Assembly (NCBI RefSeq): GCF_028453695.1
Contig: NC_135772.1
Coordinates: 15,748,001 to 15,812,000 of the forward strand
Direction: 5' to 3'
Length of the DNA: 64,000 nucleotides
Origin: Augochlora pura
Lineage: Eukaryota > Arthropoda > Insecta > Hymenoptera > Halictidae
In this document: positions 24,301-36,762 of the stretch, piece after piece
Layout: the number at the start of each line of letters is the position of its first letter
Numbering within the stretch: the stretch's first letter is position 1
Made by a program: the position numbers and the translations under genes
Notes under the pieces: generated by a model
Told to the model about the DNA's origin: nothing
Database searches by the model: none
Seen by the model: only the letters and a program-made list of their open reading frames with translations

Positions 24301-25980
24301 CAGAATATTTTTATATCGTGCACAACTTATAAGACTTATTAAAAGAAAAATTTGTTCCTACGGCCCTATTATTTCTTATAATAGAGTTTGACAATTTTCA
24401 TGTCGCACAAAGATCCGCAGTCTACTAATTAGTAAACTCTCCGCGACGGATCTACGCGCGCCGGCGTTCGCGTTGATAATTGCATGAGTGACTTTGTTCC
24501 CCCACTTAATCAGATATTAATTGCAGTACGGCTGGAAGTTAAAAATAACACGGCGTACAGTCGGCGTCAACATATTACATATGCAAAGGCATCCGCGGTC
24601 CCGGGGAAACAATTAGAGCAAGCACTGTACTTCGACAGTTCGCCGACTGTTGCGGAAACTGTATCCGAATAGCCGTAACAAAGTTTCCGCGTGACTGACA
24701 GCCGCCCACGCTTTATTTGTTAATTACTGACCGGTAAAACCGTGAAACGACGCGCGCGTTCACCCTATATATAGAGCGCTAAGAAAAAGGCCGCGGGGCG
24801 ATCAAATACTCCGGAACGAGAGCACTCTAGCGCCGACCCTCCGCGCTTTTTCTAAAAAAGTTACGCGGCACCGTGTACAGGTTAATCGGGAGAAATGATT
24901 GATTACTTGTATCGCATCTGTCACGCGTCTGTCTGATCTTGTGCCGAGTCGGATTCTTCTTTCGCATACTTTTGTTCAAATGTCCGCGATCGACCGACTC
25001 TACAGCATGTCGCGCGAACGAATTTTGGGCGATTTCGCGGAATTTTAGGTTCTTTCGTGCATCTCAAAATGGCGCACAACTGGGTTCAGGGCGCTTGTTT
25101 CGTAAATCAATCCCTTGTCCGTGAAGATTGTCCATGTCGAAGATGAAATCGTTCGAGTCTTTTTTCTGCAAATGAACATTAGCTGTGAGTCAGTTTAATT
25201 TTCACGATACAAATCATTCTCGGAATATAGAACGTTATTATATTACTTTCGAACTGTTAAACAGTTAGCTGTTGTCATTTTTAAATCAGTAAATTACTGT
25301 ATTTATACTGTACATGTTTGGTTCCCTTTCGCATTATTATAAAGTATATAATTTAATGAGCAATATTAAAATATATATCCTTTTGAATCAGTTAACTGTG
25401 TTTAACGAGTATGCTAATCGTAAAAAATATAATCATTGAAGGTAGCTCGCTGGTTCAAGAAAGAGTGAATTTTCTCCCAGTCGATTTCTGCTTGCTGCAA
25501 TTGGAACAGATTTTTATTTCGCAGTCTATATTTTGTTATGCGATATAAGACGTCGAACTTTTCAGGAAGAGTAAATGGCAACACGTAAGCAAATGGTGCA
25601 TATTTTCATGGTACAGCACTTTTCCTGCCCGAAAAATGGATTTCCTGTCCATTCCAATAACCCAATGTTTCACGTAACACGACCCGATATTTACAATAAC
25701 GCATGGTTTTAGAATACTCGCGTGCAACATCGAACAGCCGACGATAAAAAAAGTATCACCGCGCGTCCGTTATAATTGCACACATTTTCGAGTGCTCTTT
25801 CAAAGGTATTCGCTCGCAGCGGGAGGGGTGGGGGATACTCGAAACACACGGCAGGCTGCAGTTTCATCAAAGATGAAGCAGTTAATTTCCTATTGATGCG
25901 GTTAGCATGGAACTCGTTAAAGTAAAATTATCTGCAAACCAAGGACTGGCGTAATTTCCCCGAACCGTGTCTTCTGAACT
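21349..25980. other. AT-rich non-coding region
   Basis: About 4.6 kb without a recognisable gene, apart from the tandem duplication at 22900-23310 and a CpG-richer patch at about 24440-24860. Confidence 0.45.
22900..23310. repeat. 177-bp tandem duplication
   Basis: Two diverged copies with a 177-bp period: TCTCTGCAGTAGAAAGAGTG at 23014 and its one-mismatch copy at 23191, with matching flanks (ACGACAATTAAAAAG and CTGGTAAAAGCC-type words). Confidence 0.75.
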
Positions 25981-26690
25981 AACAAAGGGGATTTGCTTCG
26001 TTTGCCAATTAAATAGCACCCGATGACACATCAGTGAAATTTCCCTCCATACGCGCGCACGCGAGCGAGAGCGTCGCCGGTCCTCCGGCCTGCACTGTTT
26101 GCCAAACTCATCAGAACAAGCAGGCCGCCCATTCGCCGGAGCATCTGTTTATCGTCCTCGGATGGCTGTTTCGCGGTTAAAAGCTCCGACCCATTTTCGC
26201 CCCGCCTGGGCCCGGAAGAAAGCGCGGCGCGGGAAACGCTACTAACGTCGGCATTCTTCACGCATTAGGTTTCTTTTGAACCGCGCGGCGCAACTTCGTC
26301 GCCGGGTTATTCGCTAGAAAAATGACGTAATTTCGTAGACTCGTTGCGGGAGCTCGTCGCTACGGACCCGGCTACGGGGGGACGAAGAATAGCCCCGGTT
26401 ACCCTTCGTCAAGGCGGCTTGCAAAAAGCGTCGATTCACCGGACGCAATTAGTTGCCGCGGAACGGCCGGCACCGCGTCACGAGGGCAAATTTTTCTCGG
26501 GAATTATTAGACCGGCCCCCGAACGGGCGACGACGCGGTGGCACGGCCGTCGCGAAAATTTCACGGTTTCCCGACCCCGATACGTCGATATCCCGGATTT
26601 CCAAAATCCCTCGTCATCACCACGCCCTTTCCTCTTTTCCTCATTAATTGACCATAGAAGTCTTGCCGGACCACTATGATTTTCTAATTA
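25981..26690. other. CpG-rich non-coding block
   Basis: GC-rich block of about 700 bp. Frames of about 110 codons on the plus strand are compositional and match no family. Confidence 0.4.
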
Positions 26691-26754
26691 TTTATCCAAA
26701 TGTGGTGATAATATAATTGAAAAAGAAATTATGAAAAATAGAACGCTTTCAATA

Positions 26755-26990
26755 CACTTGCACTAGAGTGGTGACCCTAAGGTACCATTAAAATTGTTAC
26801 AGCACGTTTCAAAATAATTTTTATATTATGAAAAATTAAATATCAGAAATTATTAAAAGTACAACTGTTGTGGCATGAGTTACAAGATTCAATTTCATAT
26901 GCATAAAATATACTTTTATCATATAATATAGAAATGCTATATGTCAGAAAAGTTATTTTCGTCTCAAATAAGTATAAAAAAACCTCCTAC
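26755..26990. mobile_element. piggyBac-like MITE, decayed
   Basis: Starts CACTTGCACTAGAGTGGTGAC and matches the interior of the copies at 17668 and 63445 (CAAAATAATTTTTATA, GCATGAGTTACAAGATTC, TTTCATATGCATAAAATA). Its TTAA and CCC ends are mutated. Another family end (TTAAACCTTTGCACTCGAAG) begins at 26992 and is part of a second broken copy. Confidence 0.65.
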
Positions 26991-27019
26991 GTTAAACCTT
27001 TGCACTCGAAGCTATTTTA

Positions 27020-28059
27020 ATTAAAAAATATCAGTTGTTAATTATTACTGAAGCTTATTATTAAAATGACTGATTCCCAATTATTTCTTTCACGGTTATT
27101 AAAATCATAGAAAAGTTTTTATATAAATATTATCGATGAACTTAACACAGTATATAATATAACAAAAATAAAAAATCCAGTCTTGTTATTGTTCCTGCCA
27201 CTGCAAATAAAGCTGCGGGACTGTGAAAAATGTTACACGGTTGTGTGAAGGTTACGTCGGTAGCAATTTCACCAAAAAAAAACTCATCAGATTGCCCTCA
27301 AACGAAATAATATTGCGAAAAACGTTCAACGAGTGTCTGACACACATCCATCTTCATTGGAATCACTCGCGTGCGAAAAAGAGAAGGAAACGCAAATATC
27401 GGAAACTGCGTTCAGTTAACCTTTTGATGTGACTACAATTTGCTTTAAACTGCACTGCCGCGAGTAATACTAATTTTTTAATGCCAGCAGAGTTTGGAGT
27501 TAATTTTAATCGTGACATATCGGAGCAATTCGAATGTTACTAGAACTTTAAAAATTCGAAGCAGTTAAAATACCATTGGTTATGGAGTGAAGCTTAACTT
27601 TCTAATTTCGCTTGCATTAACTTTTCATTAATTTAACGCGCGTTTATCGCCAAGCGTGTTTTGCATTCGTTTTCAATATTTTTATTTATAAATTCTCTGC
27701 AACTTGCGAAAAACATATTTTAAATAATACTTGATACAATCTTTTTTTTAATAAAATTTAAGTACAATCCTTTGCCGAATTATTTTAAATTTATTAAGAT
27801 ACAAGAACATAATTTTTTAAATTTGATCCTGTCAGTCACAGGTAACGCGGTATAGAATAAAAAGTATAGTGTCAGTCATCGATAATTGATACGGTGCTCA
27901 ACTTGTTAAATGGCTGACTTTGATTCTGCAAAAATAGATGGCGTTTAATATCGAACATTTAGCGCGTTAAACCAGAGAATTTTCTGTAACCTTTGAACCA
28001 GACATTATTAAATATAAATTCATTCTCTGCGATTATTTTCGTACGTTTCGCTACTGTAG
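27020..28059. other. AT-rich non-coding region
   Basis: No gene or clear repeat recognised. Confidence 0.4.
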
Positions 28060-28210
28060 GAGAAAATGAATCGATTGATACACGATTGGTCTGGACCCGG
28101 GACTCGTATCTTTCATTTGCCGGGCGTCTGCTTCTGATAATTAAGCTATCCCGAACGATCGACGCATATTCTCTCCCAGCGCTTGCAACGTAAACCAACT
28201 CAGGAATTAC
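28060..28210 (-). mobile_element. tRNA-related SINE-like unit 1
   Basis: On the minus strand a pol III-like B box (ATACGAGTCCCGG) follows a possible A box (TAGCTTAATTATCAG). The unit shares GGAGAGAA, GTCGATCG, CGGGAT and CGGCAA-TGAA with a second unit 300 bp away. It does not fold as an intact tRNA, so a tRNA-derived SINE fragment is likelier. Confidence 0.45.
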
Positions 28211-28369
28211 GGAATTATAGCTTCGCTATTTCTAACTCTATAGCCGCCCTCGGTCATGGTTCCTCGACTGATCCCCAAATTCCAAATAATCAAATCCAAG
28301 TTCAAAATTTTGGATTTTATATCGTTTATACGCGTCCGGATTGGTGGTCCATGATCCCATTTCTGATAT

Positions 28370-28500
28370 TTGTAGCAGAAAATGAGTCGACCAATCCGGC
28401 GGATCAACGGGATTCGAACTCGAATTCAGTTCACTTGCCGTGCGACTGCCATCCCGGTCGATCGACAACGCGTTCTCTCCTAGTTCACCTATCGTATATT
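28370..28500 (-). mobile_element. tRNA-related SINE-like unit 2
   Basis: Minus-strand B box GAGTTCGAATCCCG, close to the tRNA consensus GGTTCGAATCC, with upstream words shared with unit 1. No convincing tRNA cloverleaf is present. Confidence 0.45.
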
Positions 28501-29492
28501 CGACTTTGAAATGCGGAACTCCTATAGTACACTTTGTAGAATATTTTCTATTTAAGTAAGAAAATCCAGTTTCCTTTTTCTTTGAGGCAAATTATTGACG
28601 ACGATGCAGCTCGGATATGCGATTACATGTACTATACTGCCGTAAAGATAGCAAGTAATTTGACCATATATCATAGCATTTTTACAAGTGAAAATTATTA
28701 GAACAATATTATATATCAGAACAGAAGATTATGTCAAGGTTTAAAGAAAAAGATTCTAAAATTCTGGTAAATGCAATTTTAGCCATTTTCTCTAAATGTT
28801 AAAAACAATAAAGAAGCTATTTTAGCTTTAAACATTAGGTGACCAATTTTATACCATTTATCTAATCGAAGCACATAAGCTACCCGAATAAAATTCCTAA
28901 CAATAGATACACGTAAATTGGTTCTCCTAGATTTTGGTTTTCCTCGAATTCATTTTTTATCATTTCCAGCGAAAATGGCCTGCTTGTGTTTGCGCAGCTA
29001 GCTTCCTTTAGAAGTTTTTCCCCTCCGTCCCGTGCGCGTACAATAGAAAGGGCGAACTCTGTTTATAGAACTGTTCTTTCAACTCGGTATAGTGACGAAT
29101 GCGTCTCTCTCTCTCTCTCCCTCTCTGAAACTAGATCGTAAAAATCCGCTGGCTGCGTCTGGAATAGTGTACCAATATTTGCAGTTTGGGAGCAACGCGG
29201 CGGATGCAAAATTCCCTCGAGGCTTTTGTCGAAGTTACTTCCACTTCATGGTCATGGACGCGGACTGCAGTTAATAGAACTTTTCCTCTCGGTTGGGTGA
29301 CGTGAATGCGCTGGTTAAACGCGTAGTCGGCGCGGCCGCTACGAATGGATTAAAACATGGACCGGTCTCTTTGTTCAACTTAAACAGATTCACGACGTTT
29401 CTTCGGCCAATGCGACAGCATCTTATTCGCCCGACGTCTCACTCGGTTCGCTCTAATGCTTGTTACAATAATCGTTCTTCCCTCGAGTCAAA
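28501..29492. other. non-coding region
   Basis: No gene recognised; a short CT repeat lies at about 29102-29125. Confidence 0.4.
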
Positions 29493-29739
29493 TTAACCCT
29501 ATGCACTCGAAGCCATTTTAACTGGAAATCTGAAGTAATTTTTCTGGCTTTATAGTATTTTCATTTTATATAACAATGTATATTTTATGCATAGGTAATT
29601 GTTTCTCGTCGTTCGTATCGACAGAACATAACCTTAACAATCTCCAAAATGCAAACTTTATTAGTATAAAGATTATTTTGCAACGCGACAGAACAATTTT
29701 ATGGTGCCTCGCAGTCACCACTCGAGTGCAAAGGGTTAA
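29493..29739. mobile_element. piggyBac-like MITE, complete
   Basis: TTAA on both sides. Left end CCCTATGCACTCGAAG and right end ACTCGAGTGCAAAGGG are inverted repeats. About 239 bp inside, no coding capacity, inverted relative to the copy at 63445. Confidence 0.8.
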
Positions 29740-30600
29740 CATTCGACCGAAAAATTCTATACTTCCTCAGAATAGTATAGACTTCGTATTTCTTGCAGCG
29801 AATAATAATTGCACGAAATTTATGATTGCACGTAAAAAATATATTACAAACATTCTTTACAAACACAGATAGAAATACAAACGCGTGTCTCCCGCCAGTG
29901 AATTATATTCAGTGCATCGAATATCGCTGGAACGAATTTAATTAACGAGGGACGACCAGAAAAGTGACAATCACCGATTCTGATTAAATTTCGCGCGGAG
30001 GTAGAGCACTGAAAAACATTTGACACGGTTTTTTTAATCGGCAATCGTCCATGGCGCGGCAGTGAAAACATCTCGGAAGGGTGGGGGGCGAAATTCATAT
30101 CCACCCGACGCGGAACCGTTCCAGCTGACCAGAAAATTCGAAATTCGCCATTGTTCGTTTTTAAATTATACAAAACTATGTACGTGTACATTATATCATA
30201 TCAAACGTATACATAACAGTTACTGTTCAATGCATTGCGATTAACGTGTTATAAATACAATTCAAACATGGAATGCGAATAAACTTTTGAGGTTATATAC
30301 TAGCTGCTTGCTATACTATAATACTAGCTGCTTGCGACATGCAAATTTTATGCATGCTATTGTATATACGTATAATTAATATATACTTTATGCCATTAAA
30401 AAGTATATTATCGATAATCTAAATTATATTTATGTGTATTCCATGGTGGACAAAAAATATCGATACTCTAGAAAAAGGGAACAGAACATAGCGATTGTCG
30501 TTATCGTATTATCTCTTTATGGAAACACACGCTTATCTCTACCATCCATCGCTGTGCGACAAAAGCGAATCAATGGAGGCTTATAATTAAATTTTCCATT
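29740..30600. other. AT-rich non-coding region
   Basis: No gene seen; a short direct repeat of ATACTAGCTGCTTGC lies near 30298-30336. Confidence 0.4.
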
Positions 30601-31400
30601 CGGATATTCGTCTTCCGGGCGCGATGGCCGATTTCGCACGGCCACGCAGCAGCTTCAGTCGGGAGGATACAGTCGGGCTAGAAGGAGTTAGGCGATGGAA
30701 CGGAAACGGAGATAAAGCGAGGAAAACCCTCCGGACTCGCTCTCACCCCCTCGTCCAGCCCTCCTCCTATTCTTCGGCTCGCACCGGCGTTATTAAATTT
30801 CCAAATCAAGGATCACGAAATACTTTCCGGTTTGGCCCGCGGGCAGGGAATAATTTTTGCCGGTCTGCTCATTATTTGGGCGGCGGCGGCGGCGGCGATT
30901 CGTTGCCCCCGATCCGTGGAAATCCCGGCTCGAACGGGCAAATAATTATTACCGTGTAAAGTGTGCTCGGAAGTTCGCCGCGGGTAGTCGCGGAGAGTTC
31001 CACAACTAATCGCAGAATTCGTTCTTTCGCAAAGGAAACACACGCTTCGCGTTCGGCGCGCGGAGGAAGCGAAATTTACGAGGGCTCCGAAATGTTGGGG
31101 CATTCGTCATAAATTTCGGTACGAACACGAAAGAGCACCGGCGGTATATCAGCGCTCGCGCGCGCGCGCGCGCGCGGAGTTCACGGCGAAAATACTGTCG
31201 CGGGGGGCCGGTGATAAGCCTCTGGGAAATAGTTTACCGGTTATTCAAGGGAACCGGATAATGCCGCAGATAATGGGGCTGGGCCGTACATTGCCCTCCC
31301 GTTGCCGGCGCTCGACGCCTTTTCTTCGAATCTGGCGTTAATCGCGAAGAGAACACTCGACCGACACGCTATCTTCGGAATTATTCATGCTATTTATTAA
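30601..31400. other. CpG-rich non-coding block
   Basis: GC-rich, with a (GGC)n run at about 30880-30897 and a (GC)n run at about 31157-31176. No gene structure recognised. Confidence 0.4.
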
Positions 31401-31757
31401 CTGTATCGTTTTGTATCGGTAGGCCGCATAATTGTCTTTCACTTGCTATAATTTTCCGTCAATACTATACATTGATATAATATTATTCATTTTTAATATT
31501 ATTCATTTTTAATATTATTCAATATTAATATTGTTTATCAGTATTATACATAAAATTTACGTCGCGATTGAGTCACAAAGAAATCCATTACAAAACTAAT
31601 TAAAATAATGAGACTTCACCGTTTTTTTAACGTTAAATTAAATTATTTCAGGAGCACGCGAACAATATACATACTGACACCTGAATTTCGTATGGTCCAC
31701 AGTGAAAGCTTTTGCACAAGATACTGAAATATTCGAAAATAAAAAATTGCATTGCCT

Positions 31758-32105
31758 TGTTGATAAGACAATATTATAAGTATATATTTGTATACGAATT
31801 CATTCTGTATATAAAAATTCTTTTCCATTACTTTTTGCGTCTAACGAGATTATTATTCAAAAATGTATCGAAACGTACTTTTTAAGATGAGGTATAAATA
31901 TTGCTACGAACGGAAAAGCGAGCTCATTTTCATTGTCTTTTTGATAATAGAACATTATAAGTATATATTCGTATACGAATTTATTCTTATATAAAAATTC
32001 TTTTCCATTATTTTCTGCGTCTAGTTTACTCATATTTCATTGTTAATCAAAAATGTATCGAAACATATTCGTAATTTTAAAGATATTTAAATATTACTAC
32101 GAACG
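31758..32105. repeat. tandem duplication, about 181-bp period
   Basis: The words ATTATAAGTATATATT, GTATACGAATT, ATATAAAAATTCTTTTCCAT, AAAAATGTATCGAAAC and TACGAACG occur in the same order in two adjacent diverged copies. Confidence 0.8.
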
Positions 32106-33150
32106 AATTTTTATCGCATAGTATACTCGTCGATAAACCGAAACTTGCTGCCTTTCGTGGCCAGTGCGATCATCGAAGGACTCAAGTCGGATAAATAAGA
32201 GCTAACAGGTTGTCCAGCGAGAGATCGGATACAAAAATCGAGCGACATGGACGCTTTGGAAAGCTTATGGAAATCCGATGGCCGGTACCAGGGAAACCAT
32301 AATATCCCGGTACAAAGGACAGGACCGAACGTCCCCTGGAACGAATTTATAGTGGACGAACGCGTTTTTGAATCTCGGATCGATATCGCATAGCGATTCT
32401 TCTCGAGTCCGGCATTCGTCGCCGATGTCCCCCGACAAATTTACAATTCCGAATTCGACAAACAGTCCGAGAGATTCTAATTACGTCTTCCCTGTACATT
32501 CTCGGTACATACACGGCACCCGTTCACGGGACACGTCGCCGTGGAATTCGATAACTGCTTCACAACGGCGCGCACAATCGCGACGCACTTCTCCTTAACC
32601 CGCAAATCCTGGCTGCCTTTACGCGCGAAATCCCTCGCGCGCTCCCCAGCTGAAAACGACAATAAACCCCTCCGCGCCGGTGCTTACCGAGCTGTAATTA
32701 GTAGTCGCTAAATACCGGGGCCACCGGAATCTGCTTAGAGAGGCCGCGGAGGCGAGACGAACGGCGCGCAGAACGACGCCGCCCTCTGTCGAAGTTCGAC
32801 GATAGAAGGACACGTCGCGTTTGCTTCCCTACCTAATCGCGATTCCCTACCAGCTTCTGATTGGTTACGATGCGCGGTAATACGTACCAGTTAATTACGC
32901 ACGGTTAATTCTCTCTCTCTCTCTCTTCTCGGATGGCGGCAGGCGCTGTGTCAGGGCGGCCCCGAAATAGTCGAAGCCTTTCGACGATTTCGACGAGATC
33001 GCTGGCTAAACGTTCGCCGTGGCGCTACGGCTTCTTTGAAGTCGCGTACGCCGCGAGAGGAAAACGACGCGACGAATCGAAGAAGTTCCGAGAGTTTTCT
33101 GAATTATTCCCTGTCGTGCTGCTGCGATTTTGATTCAGGTCTTTTGTGAA
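32106..33150. other. CpG-rich non-coding block
   Basis: GC-rich, CpG-rich sequence with overlapping short frames on both strands and no protein family recognised. Confidence 0.4.
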
Positions 33151-36100
33151 GACACGCCTTGTTGGCGAGTTTTATGGCCGAGTTTTGCGCGCGGAATAAA
33201 GTTGTCGCAACTCGGATGGGACTTCAGGGGACAAGCAGTATGGTGTCATATGTAATGTTGCTGTGTAACAGAAATGCTCGCAATGTTTATTTGAATCGAA
33301 TAATTTTGGAAAAGAAATCTTTGACAAAGGTTTGCAAGGTGAATGGATAATAGAACATTTATTTAGGTACAGCGCCAGATCAAGATCCTTGAAGGGGTAT
33401 ATTGGTCTAAAAGCTTGTTTTCTATGTTCTTAAAAATTAATAAAATGAGTAAATATAATAAAATAATCGATTAAGAAATTTTATGAAAAGCTTCGATTAT
33501 TTTAGAAATAATTTCAGAGCTAATATTTTCTTTTATAAAATTTCTTTTATTTTTGACAGCGTTATGAAAGTACAAGATAATTTTTTCATGCTCTGATAGT
33601 GATTATTAATAAAATATAAAGGAAAATAACCTTCTAGATCAGAAGACTTCCTTGGCGATTTTTCAATAAATAGTGTTTCATTTTTAGTTCGCTTTGATTA
33701 TGTAAGAGATATCAATTAAAATATTACAAACTGTTCGATTAAAACATTATTAAAACATCAACCTACAGCTTCTGTTTCTTTACGTGAAAGTTAATATTTT
33801 TGTATGGAACCAAACTTTTTTTCTCACCGAGCAAATTATTATAAATATAACAATTCTCCTCTTGAGATTCTCCTAACAAATATTACCCTCCATTTATTGC
33901 CGCGATAGCGTTGTTTAAACTGGAAACACGAGTTCACTTCGACCTTATCTACTGACACGTTTTACCGTTATTAATATTCTCGGGAATAGTCAGTTGTAGC
34001 GCATCAAGCATCCAGCGCGCGCAATGTATGTACCTACAAGTGACATCAGATTATCTCTGATGTCCACGATGTCCTCGTTGACGTACAGCTACTCAAGAGG
34101 GGCCCCGTTTGAGCTGTAGACCTGCTTGTTTATCTAAAACTCACACCCTAGGACGTTGCCAGAGAATCCGTCTCTGTCAACCGGAGTAAGTGGAAAGTAC
34201 ATAGAAGCGATTAGTGTAAACGTTATACGAGGAAGAATGGAATGCGAATGTTGGTCGCGCCAAACTAATCTTTTTTATTTTTGCTTTATGACAGAAAAGC
34301 ATGTCTCTCGCGTTCGTTTGGCTTTAACGTACAGTCGGCGCACGAAAGTATTTCTCTTTTTATTTTACCCTTTTTTTGCGATCGAGGCGAGCAATTTAAA
34401 TTTGTATGGCACGTTGGACGGATTAGTTTGTCAAACAATGGCTGCAAAGAGTTGTTTGTGAAAATTGCAGCTGGTTTGAATGACAAATAGCAAGAGCTTA
34501 ATAGAGCTAACATAACCTTAAATTATTTCAAGATCTACTGATTTCAATTAAATTTTCAACATACATATATATTACCGAGATGTACGCATTGTTTAAATTT
34601 TCCTTGTTTAAAGTTTCCTTTTTGTAAAATTTCCTTGTTGTAAATTTTCCTTCATTTCCTAAAATGTTCGAAGCACTTTATAATATTTCTGAATCAATAA
34701 TTTCATTATATTTATTAAATTTATTATATTTATTAATTTCATTATATTCACCCATTTTATTAATTTTCAATCGATCAGACAAAATTTATCTGCGCATTCT
34801 GGCAAAAAATCCACCGATCCAACGCTCCCCGTGGTTTTCGAATAAAACGTCGTCTCGATTTTTGTTATTTTTCGGGGTCGAACGCTCGCGACCAAAAATT
34901 GAAAAATGACTCGGCGGCCTCTCGAGAAAGGGATCACTGCCGGCAGTTTATTTCGTCGCGGCATGAAACCAGATTCGGTGGACAAACATTCGCCCTAACA
35001 ATGTGATTTATCGTTGTCCATCATCTTCTGGATCCCTGTTGTAACGTCAAACCACCGGTGGATTGGGATCTGTGTGCGGGAGAACTGTAGACCCAATGTG
35101 TACTCGGTGTTAACCGTTAAACGAGACACCTCCAGAGAGAGAGCGAGAGAGAGAGAGAGAGAGAGAGATCTATAGATTCGCAACGGCGGATAAGCGGCTT
35201 ACAAATAATATCTACTGGCCCAATAAATCGCGCGCGATGCGTCCAGAATCAGTCAACGATGGCTCCCACGAACCGTCACGGGGTTAATGTATGGGAAACG
35301 CGGGACACGCGTTCGAGTATGCTGAATGCAAAATCAAGTGCGTACATTGCAAGCCTGCACCGTTTCATCCGAGCAGAGTGTTATTTAATTTAATGTAAAA
35401 CGATCGCTGACCGACATCGTGTTTGCTTTTCGGTAACCGATAAACAAGTTCCTGTAAATTCTAATGCTCTGAACGAGGCTCCAAAAATCGTCCATGAGCC
35501 TAAGTTTTTTAACAAATACAGTTTTCGTTAGAGAATCGTGGCAAAGAATTTTAATGCAAACATTCGAACGCGTTACAATATTCGAAAAATCACTGGCGCC
35601 AAGGAAAGTTGAACCGAGCGGTAAAAAAGAAAGTCTCGACGCGGGATTTCGTTTTAAATAGTTCCGATACACGGAGATTTATATTATAGTTCGAAAGCAT
35701 TAAAACTTTTACATGCTGGAATATCGATAATGAATATCCGGACGAGCGTGTCCACGGTTCCAATTACTTGACGCACGAAACGGGATTTTTAATAAACGGG
35801 AACTCGTTACTTACAAACATGGCGCAGTATTAAAGAATTCGCGGAAGATCGATATATCTGTTATTACGTGTTGTAATTAATAAGAAAAAAAAAGGTTTCA
35901 TTGAAAGCCCGAGCGCAAATTCCTGTTCTAATTCCTGATCATTTTCAATTTAAGAATATTAGCACGCCTCGACTTATTGCAAAATAATTGCTCCGTCGAA
36001 TTTTATTCTACTAACGACTGCGACTGGTGTTCCTTAATTGCTGTCATTCGTAACGTCCATTTTCTGTTGGAATGAATAAAAAGAAATATATTTAAAAATA

Positions 36101-36350
36101 TATATGTGATAAAAGTGTTAACAAGTATGTCTTCCATTAATTTGAAAATAATTCTAACTGGCGTAAAAAGTGCTAACACAATATATATTGCTTATAAGAT
36201 AAAATAAATTATTCTCTATAAAATAAAATAAATCATTTTCTACAAGATAAAATTTTATCTGAAACAGTAGTAGAATTTTGCCATTTTGAACGTGCAATTC
36301 AGATCGATACTTACCTGTCGTCTCGAAGCGTCCCGTTCAAAGTAAACGTT
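33151..36350. other. AT-rich intergenic region
   Basis: No gene recognised. Contains two neighbouring hairpins at 34042-34064 and about 34084-34116, and a GA microsatellite at 35134-35168. A perfect-looking minus-strand 5' splice site (CAG|GTAAGTA, exon end 36315) lies just beyond the proposed 3' end of the receptor gene. Confidence 0.45.
35134..35168. repeat. (GA)n microsatellite
   Basis: GA repeats of about 35 bp with one GC interruption. Confidence 0.9.
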
Positions 36351-36378
36351 TCTCAGTCGGAGTTATTAAACAACCAGG

Positions 36379-36384
36379 TTTATT
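36379..36384 (-). terminator. candidate poly(A) signal
   Basis: AATAAA on the minus strand, about 1.48 kb after the stop codon, just after a Pumilio-type motif and followed by CCTGGTTGTTT. Confidence 0.35.
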
Positions 36385-36389
36385 ATCCG

Positions 36390-36397
36390 TATATACA
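36390..36397 (-). promoter_or_regulatory. Pumilio-type element UGUAUAUA
   Basis: Exact match to the UGUANAUA consensus of PUF RNA-binding proteins in the sense of the receptor transcript. Confidence 0.4.
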
Positions 36398-36585
36398 AAG
36401 GTTTACATGCTTACTCGAAGTTGACCACAAAGCATGGTAATACGTCAGCGAGCTTTTTGGAACGTCTCCGTTTTCTCAGTACATCGAACAGCTTCACGAA
36501 ACAATGTTCAACACGAAACCACAGAGTGTACAGGATGAGTGCCCCCGATGGGTATAAGAACATTAAAGGAAGAAAATTTATTGTC

Positions 36586-36593
36586 TATGTACA
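36586..36593 (-). promoter_or_regulatory. Pumilio-type element UGUACAUA
   Basis: Matches UGUANAUA; embedded in CGTTTGTACATAGACAATA, which is nearly repeated at the 36755 site. Confidence 0.4.
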
Positions 36594-36754
36594 AACGCCG
36601 TGAAATCCGATCGTCCGCCACGGCGAGATCATCGCTCTCGTTGTCCCCCAATTTAATCCCATTTTTACATTCAAGTTACGGTTGCTTAATCTAGGTGAAA
36701 AATAAGAGCAAGTCTTCGACACCTCGGGAAGGACTCTTAAGAATAGTTATTGTC

Positions 36755-36762
36755 TATATACA
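36755..36762 (-). promoter_or_regulatory. Pumilio-type element UGUAUAUA
   Basis: Matches UGUANAUA within CGTTTGTATATAGACAATA, sharing 18 of 19 positions with the site at 36586, so the extended site is duplicated. Confidence 0.45.

Noticed and set aside
28370..28500. Possible tRNA gene from the B-box sequence
   Set aside because: No acceptor stem or cloverleaf could be formed; a SINE-like fragment is more likely.
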